DNA of 64,000 nt from Tenebrio molitor (GCF_963966145.1 NC_091049.1:12152001-12216000), one strand, 5' to 3'; shown: positions 21,978 to 34,047, numbered from the stretch's first letter. Program-made: numbers and translations. The notes: generated by a model not told the origin, from the sequence alone.

Positions 21978-22656
21978 TCATCGTGAATAGACTACATAAA
22001 TATAACTATAATTTTTTTCTACAAGCGTCAAAAAATGATAATAACCAAAAAATGAATTTGTATCTCGTAATTTCATATTACGTTCGTGCCTACTGTCGAC
22101 TAATTCGGGGCCGTAATGCTTACAATAAAAATCTTTTAATTTTGGAAGGATATTTTTCATAAATTGATCATCTGCCACTATTGTTTCAACATTGATTCCT
22201 TTTGGAGTCCAAACTATAAAATCGCAGTATTTGCGTTTGGTCACAAATAATTGTCCTTGAATTTGAAAAAAATATTTATGTTTTTTGTTGAGTTTCAGTT
22301 TTCCGTCATCATCTAAACTGCAATAAAATGTTTTAATATTTTTTGGTATATCCAGTGGGTGTAAGTATCTTGCAGAATAGGGACCCTTTATTTCAATTAT
22401 TTTGTTTTCGCCCACCAAGCCATCAGGTGACGCACCAAGAAAATCCCAGTCTTTTTTAGTACAAACAAAAAAACCACATTTGTCGACTGTGTTGCCACTG
22501 AAAGTGGCGTATTCATTTCTAGCAACAGCCTCATTTAATTTCCCATAATCTAAACTTGGTCCTCTCGGTACTGTAGTGAGACCGTCCATTTTGATCGTGA
22601 TGATGTCGTAAATTTTTACATTTTTAACTGTTAATTTATCTTTTAAACTCTCAATT
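21978..22656 (-). pseudogene. YqaJ-type nuclease domain (3' part of a Mutator/YqaJ gene)
   Basis: The frame is open from about 22735 to the stop at 21978. It contains GPSLDYGKLNEAVARNEY, DWDFLGASPDGLVGENK with IIEIKGPYSAR, and FFQIQGQLFVTKRKYCDFIV. These are the conserved blocks of the YqaJ/lambda-exonuclease PD-(D/E)XK family: YGxxNE, SPDG (acidic metal ligand), EIK (E-x-K), and QIQGQ. All the catalytic residues I can name are present. The beginning of the domain (FAERKFRLTSSKFGDICK) is found 3.5 kb away at 26160, at the end of the upstream block on the same strand. The intervening stretch is either an intron or an insertion. Confidence 0.85.
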
Positions 22657-25600
22657 TGATATACTAATCTATTTGGCTCGTCTAGTAACCCTTTATACTT
22701 ATTATTTTCACTTACCTACGTTGTGTTTATTTTTCGTCGATAGTCACCTTTATAGTGATGATGGTGTTTTATCTTAAGGCCTATTAGGCAATACTCAGTA
22801 GTCGTAACACAAATTCGGAGACAAAGTAGTGTCAAAACGCATGGAGGAAGAGATTTAAACACAAGTTTCCCCACAATTATTTTATTACAAAATATTTCGA
22901 AGCCTTGTTTACAAAATGGATGAGTTCTGCGGGTTTGATCAAATTTTGCCCTGTGTTAAAGTTATTGTTTAGGTTATGTTTGTAAGCAAATTCGTAAGAG
23001 ACTTTCTTTGTAATGGTGATCGTGAATTTAAACAAATGATTGAGGCGTCAGTCTTCACCTGATGAGATTTTATGTTATCCAATTTAGATTTGAAAAGTTT
23101 GATTTTGCTGTAACCCCCATTTTTATGCAACCCTATTTACGTACGGCAAATCTAACCTAACCTTCAGGTAACTTGTTCGGACTTATATCACCCAAGCAAC
23201 ATTTAATATCGAGTGCACTGAGTTAGACTTGTACCAGAGTCGGAAGATAACATGCTCGCGGCATTTGATAAGTGCATCGCATTTAACTATTACGCCCTAC
23301 TGCCGAAATACCGCTTCCGGTAAAAGTCCGGTGCTTAAACACCAATTACAACTTCCGAATAAAACCCGGATATACAAGTCCTCGCAAATCAATCTGAATG
23401 ACTGTAGTCGTCATTTCTCTCACAAATTTCGTCCACGAGCTTCGACAAAGACTTGTACAGAACTTTGTCGTACGCGACACCAGTTTATTACAGGTAACCG
23501 GGATGGTTATTTTGTCGCGTTTGTCCTCGTGGTAGCCCACACATACATAGTACATGTCGTTGGAGCGGGAATTACGACGCCCATTCTAAGTCCACGGTCG
23601 GAAACTACGACCTGACACCGTGTCTTAGACCTAGTAAAGTTGAAGAAGAGGGTCCCCGGGAACCACGACTCTCCTCATCGTTGATGGCCGACAAACGCGC
23701 CTATAATTTCAGGTGCAATTGGTGCAAAACAATAATTTTGCTTGGTCGCCTAAACACGACGCGGGAGAGAAATAGCCCTACTCTACCCTATACTGAATAT
23801 GCAACCAATTATTCTATCTCCCTAAAGTTTATAACTAGAAATTTCGATCTGATTTGCGGGCACCAGTTGAGAAAATTCAGGAACGATTTAGTTATAAATT
23901 AGTAATTGACTGTTAAGTTTCAAAGTCCCTGACTGGTGGTTACACTCAAATTTAGAGTAAAGAATTTAATATAAAAAATGTTGAATAAAAGGATCAGATA
24001 AGTTAAATTTGTAATTTAAGTAATCCGACAACCAAAGTGTTGCGGCCCCTTTCCATCGGAAATAGAATCATTTGTTGCTGGCTACCTCTAGCTTTAAACT
24101 TTTACTTCAAATAACTCGAAACTTGGAAAAAATATTTTAAATTTGGATTTTGATTATTTCAAATTGTTGAATAAATTGAAATTAAATATTCCATGGTGAA
24201 TGACTGATAAAATAATTTCAACGAAAAACAAGTAAATTTTGACATAGAGTTAATTAATCAAAATAATATAACCCTTTCTCGGGCTTACCTAGAAAGTTTA
24301 ACACCCTGGTTGCTCGTCGGCACCTGTTGTTGGAACTGGCACTAACTTATTTATTAGCACTGGGCACTCTAAACGAAGCTAAAGTGATTTAATACAAATA
24401 TAGTTTAAACTTAGAAAATTTAAACAAAATCGCAAAGGCAGACACACGGATATCGACTAGCTCGAAAGACAGTCAAAAATCGAATCCCCAAGACAAATGT
24501 GCCAAAACTTTAAATAGGGGACGCTAACTCGCCTACCCCCCTTCCCTTGTTACTCATTTTCCACATGTGTGGAATTATGCAAATTTGACTCTTACGACGC
24601 ATGGGCATTCGATCAAACCTCGTTTAACTCGCTTAAAAATATTATTATTTCCTAGTTAGGGTGGTTTTTCGATTCGCAATATCAACATTATTAAACATAC
24701 AATTTGTTTGTCCATTGGACAATATAATACAACATAGTAACGATAGCGAATCAACCCCAATTACGCTGAAAGAGAAATTAAACTCCAAAATTGGTTGTTG
24801 TTCTGTCTGCAACTAATTGTTGAACTGAAGATGGTTAATGAATGTAACAACAAATTTTGTTTGTTTAAATTTACGGAAAGCATATGGAAGAAAGGCGTAA
24901 GAAAACTGTAAATTTCGTAGTACTACCCCTTGTTAGATGTCGCCCCCAGTACTACAGCGGTACTATTTTTACATTTTCACGATTTTCTACGCTTTTCTTA
25001 CAGAAATTTCTACCTACTTCCCTTGTAAAACTATGTTAGTAAATGGGCAGTAATCGTACGGTGCAAGATTTGCTTACAATAATTAGATAAGGAAAATTGG
25101 TTTGTACATCAGAATTACGATTACACCAGCTTAAATTAGGGTTAAATTGGATATCAAAATGTTCAGAAAAACACAGCGCGTCTTTCTAAAATAGTGGGTT
25201 TGTGACTTGACTTTGTTTAAACAAGAATTTATTAATTTTGCTAAATTTTCCCACAACTGACCACACGTGCAAGTGTAATCCGATATCTTACTTAAAAGTC
25301 TCGATCTGTAACGCGTCTCTCGCCACCTTAACAAAACGGACCACCCTTGGCTGGCGACGCTGTGTTTAAAATCTAAATCGCAGACACCAAATTCTAGTGG
25401 ACCAATTCAATTGTGAATATTTTAAACGATTTGACCGATTTACCAGGATTTAAACTAATTAACAATTTTTACTATATGGATTCAGCAACCCCGAACAAAG
25501 CTTCCTATTTAATGTAAACATCTTATGAGAAATTTAAATGAAACTTCATTTACGACCAAACTCAGACGAATTGAATTATTATCAACATTGTTAATTCTAG

Positions 25601-26110
25601 TTAAATTTTGTTTGTGTCACTCAAAATACCCGGCGACTCCTTTCTAAACGGATGTATTAATTTATTTATCGTTATATCTCTATTTTCATCAATTTTTAAA
25701 CAACAATTAAATAATTTATCCTTTCGTATGCAAATGAATGCCTTGCTTGGTCGACTGGTCGAGTGTGGTGGGCGTCTCGCCACCCTGATAACTTGGAGAA
25801 ATACCACATGGCCTTTTGAAAGAAACTAAAGAAGTTAATCTTGCGATTTGCAACGGTCTTACATTCCAGGAAACCCTTCGTGGGAACGGCTCTGTTTTTC
25901 TCAACATTCTGACACTTACAAAACATGTGTGTATTTAAAAATGGAAATAAATGGAATGCATAAATTGCACAGAAACAATTTGGAGATCGTTAAGACAAAT
26001 TTGACTTTGTTGAATTTAAGGTGAATAATTTCCGCGATGGTAATAAAATAAAATGTATAAATACCGCGTTCATCACAGTACTGAATATAAAATACTAAAA
26101 ACCAAGTTAC
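22657..26110. other. 3.5-kb stretch splitting the YqaJ domain
   Basis: On the minus strand the left exon ends KQKKKL then GTAACT at 26110, a plausible donor, and an in-phase AG exists before AGTTTAAAAG at about 22656. A true long intron is possible. 23200-23900 is distinctly GC-richer, and the frames there (23229-23615, 23681-23902) have no recognisable domain. I find no inverted or long terminal repeats framing the stretch. Confidence 0.4.
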
Positions 26111-26509
26111 CAATTTTTTTTTTTGTTTGCAAATGTCACCAAACTTAGAAGATGTTAAACGAAATTTTCTTTCTGCGAACCAATCGTCGCATTTACTTTG
26201 ATCTTTAGTTTTTTTTTTTTGTATAATTTCCTGCTCATCCAAAGACACATTTAAAAGTTTTATTTGTTTATTAATTAAAAAATTGACTTCGCTTTCCTGC
26301 ATATCAAGTTTGGCACAAGATAAACCGTAATGCGAATCGTTGGCTTGATTTTCTTTTGAGCTATTTCTTTCAAAACAAAAGGGCGGAGGCAATGCTTTTC
26401 CTAGACGATTTATATTTCGCAAAGTGCGATTTTTTACTAGCCTTTTCAGTCGTTTGCCAGGTGTTTTTTGTCTACAGACTTTTAAAAACCATTCGGGTCC
26501 AAACTGATC
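26111..26509 (-). pseudogene. Linker and start of YqaJ domain
   Basis: The frame runs from about 26509 (KVCRQKTPGKRLKRLVKN) through NINRLGKALPPPF, NFLINKQIKLLNVSLDEQEI to CDDWFAERKFRLTSSKFGDI-CK. ERKFRLTSSxFGxICK is the start of YqaJ domains in insect transposon proteins. An A-run just before the putative donor may be an indel site. Confidence 0.75.
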
Positions 26510-26608
26510 CCCCTTGACATCTTATGTTCAAACCATTCCTTCTTCCGTAAAAAGTTGCTTTGGCCCCATTTTTAGCAACCTGATTATTTGTGACAAACGA
26601 ATTTTTAC

Positions 26609-27376
26609 TTATGTAGAACAATTTTTATAACATGCGCTTATACCGACTGTTCCTACTTTTAAGCAATAAAATTTGTTACACCGAGAGTGGTCACAAAAAG
26701 CATAATTCGTAACATTTAGGATGTCGTTTTTTAAAATCGTTGGAGAAGAATCGTTTTGACTGGCGTGCCAAGATATAACTTTCCTAACAGTTTTCCCAAT
26801 TAGACCAATTTCGGCAGTGGTTAACAGTGATTTATTAGCATTCGATTCTTTTGCCAAATTAAATAAGTGTTTTGTTAAATTTTTAGTTACATGATTCGCA
26901 CACTCAATTTTTTTAATTGATCGGGAATATGGAACACTTTCCAAAATTTTGCTGTGTACGCTGGAATCGCCATCACCAACAAAGGAAACATACCGCAGTT
27001 TGTGCATTGCCTCACTACAAGAAAATCCTTCCTGCAAAATGTCTGCTTCCATGCCAGTCGAAGCCCCTTCCCAATTTTTAAAACAAACGTGCGTAGGAAT
27101 AGTACTTCCCTTACGCATCGCCATAGCACATATTGAACAATATTTATTACGCACACCCATAAACAAAATTTTTTTTGTATGTACCCCAATAATTATGGCT
27201 ACCCCAGATTTTGCAGTATAGCGATGCCCATATGACCTATGACTCCAACCGCCATCAACTATAACTGATATTTTCCCAATATCCCCCACCATATTATTAT
27301 TTGCTGCATTAGCATATTCCAATTGGCCAGCTTCTTCTATCGATTTTGTTAACACTTCGTTCCAAGAATGACCCAC
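26609..27376 (-). pseudogene. Mutator-like transposase domain
   Basis: A 255-codon open block: VIVDGGWSHRSYGHRYTAKS followed by GVAIIIGVHTKKILFMGVRN, KYCSICAMA, CFKNWEGASTGMEADILQEG, RYVSFVGDGDSSVHSKI and KIECANHVTKNLTKHL. This is the Mutator-like transposase domain that in insects is commonly followed by a YqaJ domain (family association from memory). Acidic candidates are the Asp of VDGGW and of GDGDSS. The frame ends in CDHSRCNKFYC, the normal end of the block. The gene's other parts lie at 27958-27494 (N-terminal) and 26509-21978 (C-terminal), all on the minus strand. Confidence 0.85.
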
Positions 27377-27958
27377 ATTTCTTTGATATTTTGCAAAGGT
27401 ATATAAAGAAAATCCAGGAATATCAAGATTATATAGATAATAATTCTTCTATTGCAGAATAACTTTTACCGATAGCAATAATAGAAGAGGTGACTAAATA
27501 ATTGACGTTATCATCACTCTTATTTGAATTATCATTACTGGTAGGATTGGTTTCAAATGATGTGCTAAACCACATTCCTTACACGAAAAAAATAATTTAG
27601 AATTTAAACCTATCGTTTGTTCTTTTTCAAAAGACAAGTAGCCAGTTTTACTTATACGACACATATGATTTTCAAGCCTGCGGATGTTGGTGATAATATG
27701 CTGTATGTTAACTAACCGCCGTCCCGTAATTTTTTCTACGCAAGAATCGTATTCTCCGGCAAGTCTTACCTTTTCAACATTTAAAGGCGGTAGATCATCG
27801 TAAGTCACTTCCGAGGTCACTTCCACAAAATCCGTTGCCATTGCAACTTCGGCCTTTGACGAATTCGTAGTGGTGACGCAGGGTGAAACCAAATGGTTTT
27901 TTTTATCCAAAGTAGTTGGGGTACTAAAAACAAATAAATATAAGAGAAGCTGTGACAT
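27377..27958 (-). pseudogene. N-terminal region of the Mutator/YqaJ gene, frameshifted
   Basis: The coding part begins after an acceptor-like TTTGTTTTTAG at about 27925 and contains VEKITGRRLVNIQHIITNIR and SKLFFSCKECG, which match the GRRxVDxxxxxxQL...CxxC zinc-binding lead-in of these proteins. Past CKECG the homology (VTSSIIAIGKSYSAIEELLS, then DIPGFSLYTFAKYQRNVGHS) continues only by changing frame twice, near 27540 and 27435. These breaks mean the locus does not encode the full protein. Confidence 0.7.
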
Positions 27959-28545
27959 TTAAACAACAAATCAAAATACGTATGTACTTCTACTGATAAA
28001 ATTTGTGAAAATCATTTTTTATGTACAACTCTTATTTTCAGCAAATAAATAAATGTCACATAATTTAGGAAACAATAAAATAGTTACTTACCTTTCTCGC
28101 TTGAAATGGAGGCCATGTTTAGATTTTTTTTTAAATCGGGTCATATTGAAAAAACCACAATCACAAAAATACAAAATAAAGCTAAAAACTAGTAAGTTCG
28201 ACGAGAAAGTCTCAACCAACAGTAAATATTTAAATTTCTATTTAGTGTCTTATATATTTTATTATTCTAGCCCCCTACCCCCAAAAATCGCGTCAATTCA
28301 CTTTGGCTGGGCCGCCTTTCAGACAGACAGATGAGAGCCCTCTCCATCTGGGAAAATCCTACAATTATGTCGTTGTCTACGGTGACCAGACTTCAAAGGG
28401 CCACAGAGCAATAAATACCCAGTCAGTGTCTTTTGGGAAAAACCCTGTTTGCACCTGTATTCATTCTAATATCACAAATAGAAAAATTCAATCATTACTT
28501 TAATTACCATGGTGATGAATTAATCTCTTTCTGGCATATACATAT
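27959..28545. other. No gene seen
   Basis: It could hold the 5' end or promoter of the Mutator/YqaJ gene. The frames at 28053-28503 have no recognisable content. Confidence 0.35.
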
Positions 28546-28946
28546 AGTCCATTCAAAAATCAAAAAACCACCACCTGTTGCTTTAGGTTCGTAAAATTTA
28601 AAAACCCTAGGTAGTTATTTTTTCTTACTATGTTTGTAACTATAAATTATTAATTTATTATTTATTAATTATTTATTTTATTCAAAATAAAATTCAATAG
28701 CTTTGAATTTCGTTCAATTTGTTTTATTATTGCTCAGCACGTTTCATTTATTTATTAATTCGTATTATTTTTACTTGCCCAGAATAGAGTTCACACGAAC
28801 CCCTGATAAATTTGAGTAATTTGAAGCTTAATAAATACTTAACTTCAAAATTACAATTCTCACTAAATTTTACACTAGACAGCGTTGCCGATAGTAATTA
28901 TGGAGGAAAATGCGACGTTGGTGGTTTTTTGATTTTTTAATGGACT
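28546..28946. repeat. MITE, ~401 bp
   Basis: AGTCCATTCAAAAATCAAAA AACCACCA at the left is inverted at 28920-28946 (TGGTGGTTTTTTGATTTTTT AATGGACT). The first bases AGTCCATT are shared with the elements ending at 9842 and 36713. Confidence 0.85.
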
Positions 28947-29046
28947 TTAATTGCATAAATCTACATAATATATCGTTTATGGACTTTAGTTAACGGCAAC
29001 TTTAATAACGGTGTCGTCATACGGCCCAATGTCGTCAGTAAAATGA

Positions 29047-29262
29047 TGCACATTTAATATTCAAAAAGTTATTGAATGCGTTGAAGAAATTACTAAAGAA
29101 TTAAAAGATTTTAGGTCAGATGAAAATTTTGAAAGTGTAATTAATTCCGCAAAGGAAATGGCAAGACATATTAGATGTATATCCAGTTGTTACAGAAATT
29201 CGAAAAAAAAAATGTTTGATTATGAGGCGAATGATGAACCAATCAATAACAATGAAATTTAG
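29047..29262 (+). pseudogene. hAT (ZMYM1-like) transposase fragment
   Basis: The frame is open after a stop at 29044: FNIQKVIECVEEITKELKDF, then RSDENFESVINSAKEMARHI, to a stop at 29260. The pattern (DIxxAxxxVxxxxxxLxxxRxDxxFExxxxxA) is that of the helical region of ZMYM1-like hAT proteins. Nothing catalytic remains. A hAT-type MITE has inserted 45 bp downstream. Confidence 0.6.
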
Positions 29263-29306
29263 CAAGTTTGAAATTTACCATCAAAGGTTCATTTTTAATT
29301 GCATAA

Positions 29307-29953
29307 AGACGGCCGGCAGGCGTGTGCAAAGTGTGCGACCGCACACGGTCCCGCGGCTTGAGGGCCCCGCGCCTTAGAGGACTCCGCACTAATAATTCCA
29401 ACAGAATTAAACAAACGATGTTTTTATATTTAAATTACAAAAAAAGAAAGACATTTTATGAGCGCCTATTGTTGGTTTAGGGATGCCATAAGAAACAGGG
29501 TGCTCGCATTGCTTGAAAAAAAATGAAACACTAAATTAATCATATATTTTGTTTGGAATCGCCGGGTCCTTTAGAGAACACCGACGAAGACCTCTCGCCA
29601 CCGGTGAGCTAGGCTCAACACTTGTGTTGTGGACTTGTGCTTCTACTATCATGAATATATATTTATGTATATGTATATTTTTATGGTCATGGTCGTTTCC
29701 ACTTTCTCTTTTCAGCGTAAAATTTGGAAACATGTGTTTTTAAAAGGTTTGAAAATATAAGAGGTAAAATTAAAAGAGTAGCCGAATAGAATAGAACTTT
29801 GAACGGATCTTCGTTCTCGAATCAAAGACCCTAGATTATAGTGATGTTTGTTACGATTTTTTCATTAAAAAGTACGAAATTTTAATTGATAGATAGGTAT
29901 AGAGGGCCCCCGCGCACACTTTGCACACGGCTCCGCAAATGTTTACGCCGGCC
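29307..29953. mobile_element. hAT-type MITE, 647 bp, 8-bp TSD
   Basis: TTGCATAA flanks both sides (29299-29306 and 29954-29961). The ends carry GGCCGGC and, further in, GTGTGCAAAGTGTGCG in inverted orientation (right side GCGCACACTTTGCACAC). The interior frames at 29536-29743 are mutual shadows with no domain. Confidence 0.8.
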
Positions 29954-30159
29954 TTGCATAATCATAACCGACATAACGAAAAACTGTTAATGTCGTGTCA
30001 AGTTAAAACATCCGGTCAGTGCCAATTATGAGACAAAGAAACCGATGTTTTTCAATTGTTTAATTGCCAACAAACTCAGTCATTGTTGATCACGCTGTAT
30101 TTTAGACACTACTCTCTCAGGAAAGTAACGTAAATCATTGTAAAGATTTACATTTAAAA

Positions 30160-31932
30160 TTGAATAATGATAATGTTATGACATTTTGGAGAACTACTTT
30201 AAATTTATCAATAAACAATACTAAATTAAAATCCGAGCCTATTCAAATTAAACGGGGAATTTATCAAGGAGATTCTTTAAGTCCTTTATGGTTTTGTCTA
30301 GCCATTAATCCTTTGACAAATCTATTAAATAGCACTGGATATGGTTTCAATATTAGACTTAATAATACCACACTATCCAAATTAAATCACCTTCTCTATA
30401 TGGATGACATAAAACTTTATGCATCAAAAAAGAATCACATTTTATCTTTACTAACAATAACTGAAAATTTCTCAAATGATATTGGGATGAGTTTTGGTAT
30501 TGATAAGTGTAAAATGCAATCAATATGTCGCGGTCATTACGAACATTTAGAATATATAACTCAAGAAGGAGAAATCATTAAAAATTTAAATAAAGGAGAA
30601 TTTTATAAATATTTAGGTATTAATCAATCAAATCATGTTCAACACTCAATTATAAAAGAAAATTTAGAAAAGCAATTTTATTTAAGAATTAAATTTATTT
30701 TAAAATCAAAATTAAACGGTAATAATTTAATTAAAGCAGTTAATACATATGCTGTTCCATTACTGACCTATTCTTTCGGTTTTATAAAATGGTCCAAAAC
30801 TAATTTACAGAACATAAACATTAAAACTAGAGTTCTTTTTACAAAATTTAGTAAACACCATCCTAAATCTGCTATTGAAAGGTTTAATTTACCACGCGAA
30901 AACGGTGGTAGGGGTTTTTCAAATCTAGAAATACTGCTAAAAAATCAAATTTCTTCACTAAAAAATTATTTCCTCAATAGAGCTCGTGATAACACCTTTT
31001 TTAATGCTTTGGTTTCAGCCGATAAAGGCTACACACCTTTAAATTTAAGTGATAATATAATTTCAGATATTGTTAAGCCAAATATACCTGACACTATAGC
31101 AAATATAAAACAGAAGTCTTTACATGGGAGATACTTTAAAGAACTGGAACAACCAGAAGTTAATATTCAGGCCTCTCATGCATGGCTTAAGAAATCAAAT
31201 ATTCACCCTGAGACGGAGGGTTTTATATTTGCAATACTAGATCGTGTTATAAATACAAGAAATTATAAAAAACACATATGTGGTTTACAATCGATAATTG
31301 ATAAATGTAGGATTTGCGGAACTGAAGGGGAAACAATTGAACACATCATTTCTTCTTGCACCGTTTTGGCTCAAAGCGAATATAAAAAACGTCACGATAT
31401 ATTCGCTAAAATTATACACATGAATTTAGCTGTTAAATTCAATTTATTAAAGAATACACAACAACATTATAGTTATACACCAGAAAGTTGTTTGGAAAAT
31501 GACAGTTACAAGTTATATTTTGATAGAACAATTTTAACTGACATTCATATTAAGCATAACAGATCAGACAGTATAATTTTAAATAAACAACAAAAGCAAG
31601 CATATCTTTTAGATATAGCTGTTCCAAATTCACACAATATAACACAGACATATAACACAAAAATTAATAAATATTTAGAGCTCTCCGTTGCTATGAGAAA
31701 TCTTTGGTGTTTAGAAAAAATTTCGATTTTACCACTTGTAATTTCAGCAACGGGAATAGTACCGCAATCTCTTTTTAAAAATTTAAAAATTCTGGATTTA
31801 GATAACAGATTGGTAGTTGAAATTCAAAAAGGTATATTATTATACTCATGTCACATCGTTAGGAAGTTCCTTAACATTGACACAGAACATAATACACAAA
31901 AAAGTCAAAATGCGGAGGCGAGACGCCGGTAA
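30160..31932 (+). CDS. R2-superfamily LINE reverse transcriptase, 5'-truncated copy
   Basis: This unbroken 590-codon frame starts within the RT domain and corresponds to the last half of the 1196-residue protein at 42861-39271. It has the RT motif B GIYQGDSLSPLWFCLAINPL, the catalytic YMDD at about residue 80, a CCHC finger (CRICGTEGETIEHIISSC, about residue 382) and the restriction-like endonuclease region ending YLLDIAVP. I count about eleven residue differences from the other copy, roughly 2%. One falls in the endonuclease motif: RSDSIIL here against RPDIIIL. 5' truncation is the usual result of incomplete target-primed reverse transcription. The upstream Met codons are probably flanking sequence. 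Confidence 0.9.
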   Translation: MNNDNVMTFWRTTLNLSINNTKLKSEPIQIKRGIYQGDSLSPLWFCLAINPLTNLLNSTGYGFNIRLNNTTLSKLNHLLYMDDIKLYASKKNHILSLLTITENFSNDIGMSFGIDKCKMQSICRGHYEHLEYITQEGEIIKNLNKGEFYKYLGINQSNHVQHSIIKENLEKQFYLRIKFILKSKLNGNNLIKAVNTYAVPLLTYSFGFIKWSKTNLQNINIKTRVLFTKFSKHHPKSAIERFNLPRENGGRGFSNLEILLKNQISSLKNYFLNRARDNTFFNALVSADKGYTPLNLSDNIISDIVKPNIPDTIANIKQKSLHGRYFKELEQPEVNIQASHAWLKKSNIHPETEGFIFAILDRVINTRNYKKHICGLQSIIDKCRICGTEGETIEHIISSCTVLAQSEYKKRHDIFAKIIHMNLAVKFNLLKNTQQHYSYTPESCLENDSYKLYFDRTILTDIHIKHNRSDSIILNKQQKQAYLLDIAVPNSHNITQTYNTKINKYLELSVAMRNLWCLEKISILPLVISATGIVPQSLFKNLKILDLDNRLVVEIQKGILLYSCHIVRKFLNIDTEHNTQKSQNAEARRR

Positions 31933-32030
31933 TTATGTTGATAAGCACTGCACTATTACTTGATAGTAATATCCGTAATAGTGTATGTACTCCGGCAAAA
32001 TTGCCGTGCCGCCGGGTGGAGGTGGGATAG
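30168..32030 (+). mobile_element. 5'-truncated LINE insertion with 3' UTR
   Basis: Identity with the longer copy begins at about 30170 and ends at GGAGGTGGGATAG (32030), after a 3' UTR of about 98 bp. The two copies diverge abruptly after that point, marking the 3' terminus of the family. No poly(A) tail is seen. Confidence 0.85.
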
Positions 32031-34047
32031 TACGAAAGATTCAAATGATCGTGATATCTATAGCATTGACCTGTTCGAGGAACTCAAAACTTACGATTAA
32101 GTATATTATTACAAGATTTACAAGAACGTTTAACTGATTTATCTACAGTGTGAACATAAAGTTTGGAACAAAATTTATAATAGCATTATGTGATGTTTTT
32201 AGGAAAATCGCTAGGGTAGGTCGATTTTATTTTGAAAAATGCCATCATGTGGCGTGCAACTTGTTTAAATGACGTCATTGGTTTTTGCGCAATGACTTCA
32301 TCACCAATTTTTTTAAATGAGAACCCCCACTTTTTTCTTCATTTTTTGCATACCAGTTGACCAGTTCAAAGATACGCCTCAATCATATAAGTTTTGTGCT
32401 CTGTACTGAAAACCATAATTCAAAAACTGTCTGACAGATTTTGACATTCAAAAAATGATTAACAAAAATGCACGATATAGCTTCGACAATTATTTGAAAA
32501 TCCATGACCACCTTTGACCAAGATAATTTTTGATATCCCGATAATATCTATAGCAAATGAAATTAAAGCCATAACTACGTAATAGCACCTTGCAAGAGTG
32601 ATCGTTACCCTAATGATGTTTTACCGATCTATTTTACAGTTTCTTGAAATAAATAAACTGTTTTCTCTGTCTAGTAGTTTGCAGATGGCACTGGTGACAT
32701 TGAAGTTAGTAATTGACAAGATATCCGTCCAAGCTATGAGGACACTTTTATTTTTTTATGCAAAAACTGTACATTCAAAATCACTCAAAAAAATTGAACA
32801 CCTACAGAAAAGCTATTGTAACCTGATGTTGGATTTTCATTAAAATTTATCATCCCATTTTTAATATAAAAAATAAAATGTGGTTAAAAACATGGTTTTT
32901 CTAATTTTTTTAAAAAACTGTATGGTAGATTTTTTTTAAATTAATCTTATATTAAGCTTGAATTATTTGTAAGCGCTGGTAATTTTTTCAGATTTTTTGA
33001 ATGTAAGGTAATTTTTTTCTTGACCATAGTACAACCTTAAATGACACAAATATCCGTAAACAACATAAATCACGAATACCATAATCGCTGGTAATGTTAA
33101 ACAAATAGAAAATGGCGGGTGGAGTGCCGTTAGAAAATTTAGTGAAAGAAAAAAAAAACAAAATGGACGCGCGCGGTTCGGACGACGGCTCCTAATTTTC
33201 GAAATTACCAGATTGCTAAAAAAATGAACCTCCCGGGGCAAAGATAGCGCTTAAAATTAACAAATGGGCGCTTCTTAAAGAAACAGCATACAACATACCC
33301 TTACCACGTGGTCCTGGTCCCAAAAACAAAACACAAAAAAAGGCAAAGAAAGTGGGATAAATTACCCAGGTGAATTAAAACGGCGAATTCCTCACGGGGA
33401 CACAAAATATCTACTCGGAACGATAGTGTAATTGGTTCAGATTTTTGGAATATTGGATGGCTTTTCGCAAGGTGTGTTCGTTTCGAAAAACCAAACAAAA
33501 GTGCCTACCCCCGTCAACCACCCGCGCGAGAGCCCGTTTCATCCCCGCTATATTTCCGCTCTACCTCAGAGTTGCCAACTCTCCAGGATTGCCAACCCCA
33601 TCCCTTAGTTCCTAATCTATCCGCTAGTACCTTCACATTTGGCGCGGTCTCGTGGCGGTACCGGGAATTAAAATTTAAATTTTAAACTGGGTCACTACAA
33701 TATGTACATCGAAAATCAAAATACACCTTTCTTTTGTGGTATGCAATTGTAACAATACATTCTTGAAACGTCACAACCACAATCAAAACGTATAAGTGTC
33801 TGAATAACTGAAATTTTATTGCCAAATTTGTTCCATCATTTAGATGCTTTCCTTACTTCCATCGCTTCCAATGAAAGAAACTTCACACAATTTCCTATTG
33901 AGTTCATTTTCTATAAGTAACTTATTCTGGTTTCTCATCAGTCATCACTGTTAGTCGCAGAAGGTTAAGTAAATGTAGTCATTAGGGGTTTTTTCACTTA
34001 ATCAACAACGCAAGCACAAAAATACACCAGTAGGTAGGAGTTAGGTA
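32031..34047. other. No gene confirmed; fold-back fragment at 32200-32345
   Basis: 32200-32345 shares ATGACGTCATTGG, CTTCATCACCAATTTTTTTA and CCCACTTTTTTCTTC with the fold-back arms at 5200-5310. A 27-codon frame with a good start context (MAGGVPLENLVKEKK, 33112-33195) and a TTTGGCGCGGTC primer-site-like sequence at 33637 are visible, but neither can be developed further. Confidence 0.45.

Noticed and set aside
23229..23902. Open frames in the GC-richer part of the split YqaJ gene
   Set aside because: No recognisable motif, they overlap each other on both strands, and no start or splice support is visible.
26887..27221. Overlapping open frames on both strands
   Set aside because: They are other-frame shadows of the Mutator-like domain at 26609-27376.
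33112..33195. 27-codon frame MAGGVPLENLVKEKK in good start context
   Set aside because: Too short, no splice donor in a sensible place and no family resemblance.
33637..33700. TTTGGCGCGGTC as a retrotransposon primer-binding site after an LTR
   Set aside because: No matching long terminal repeat or gag/pol frame could be found within reach, so a chance match is more likely.
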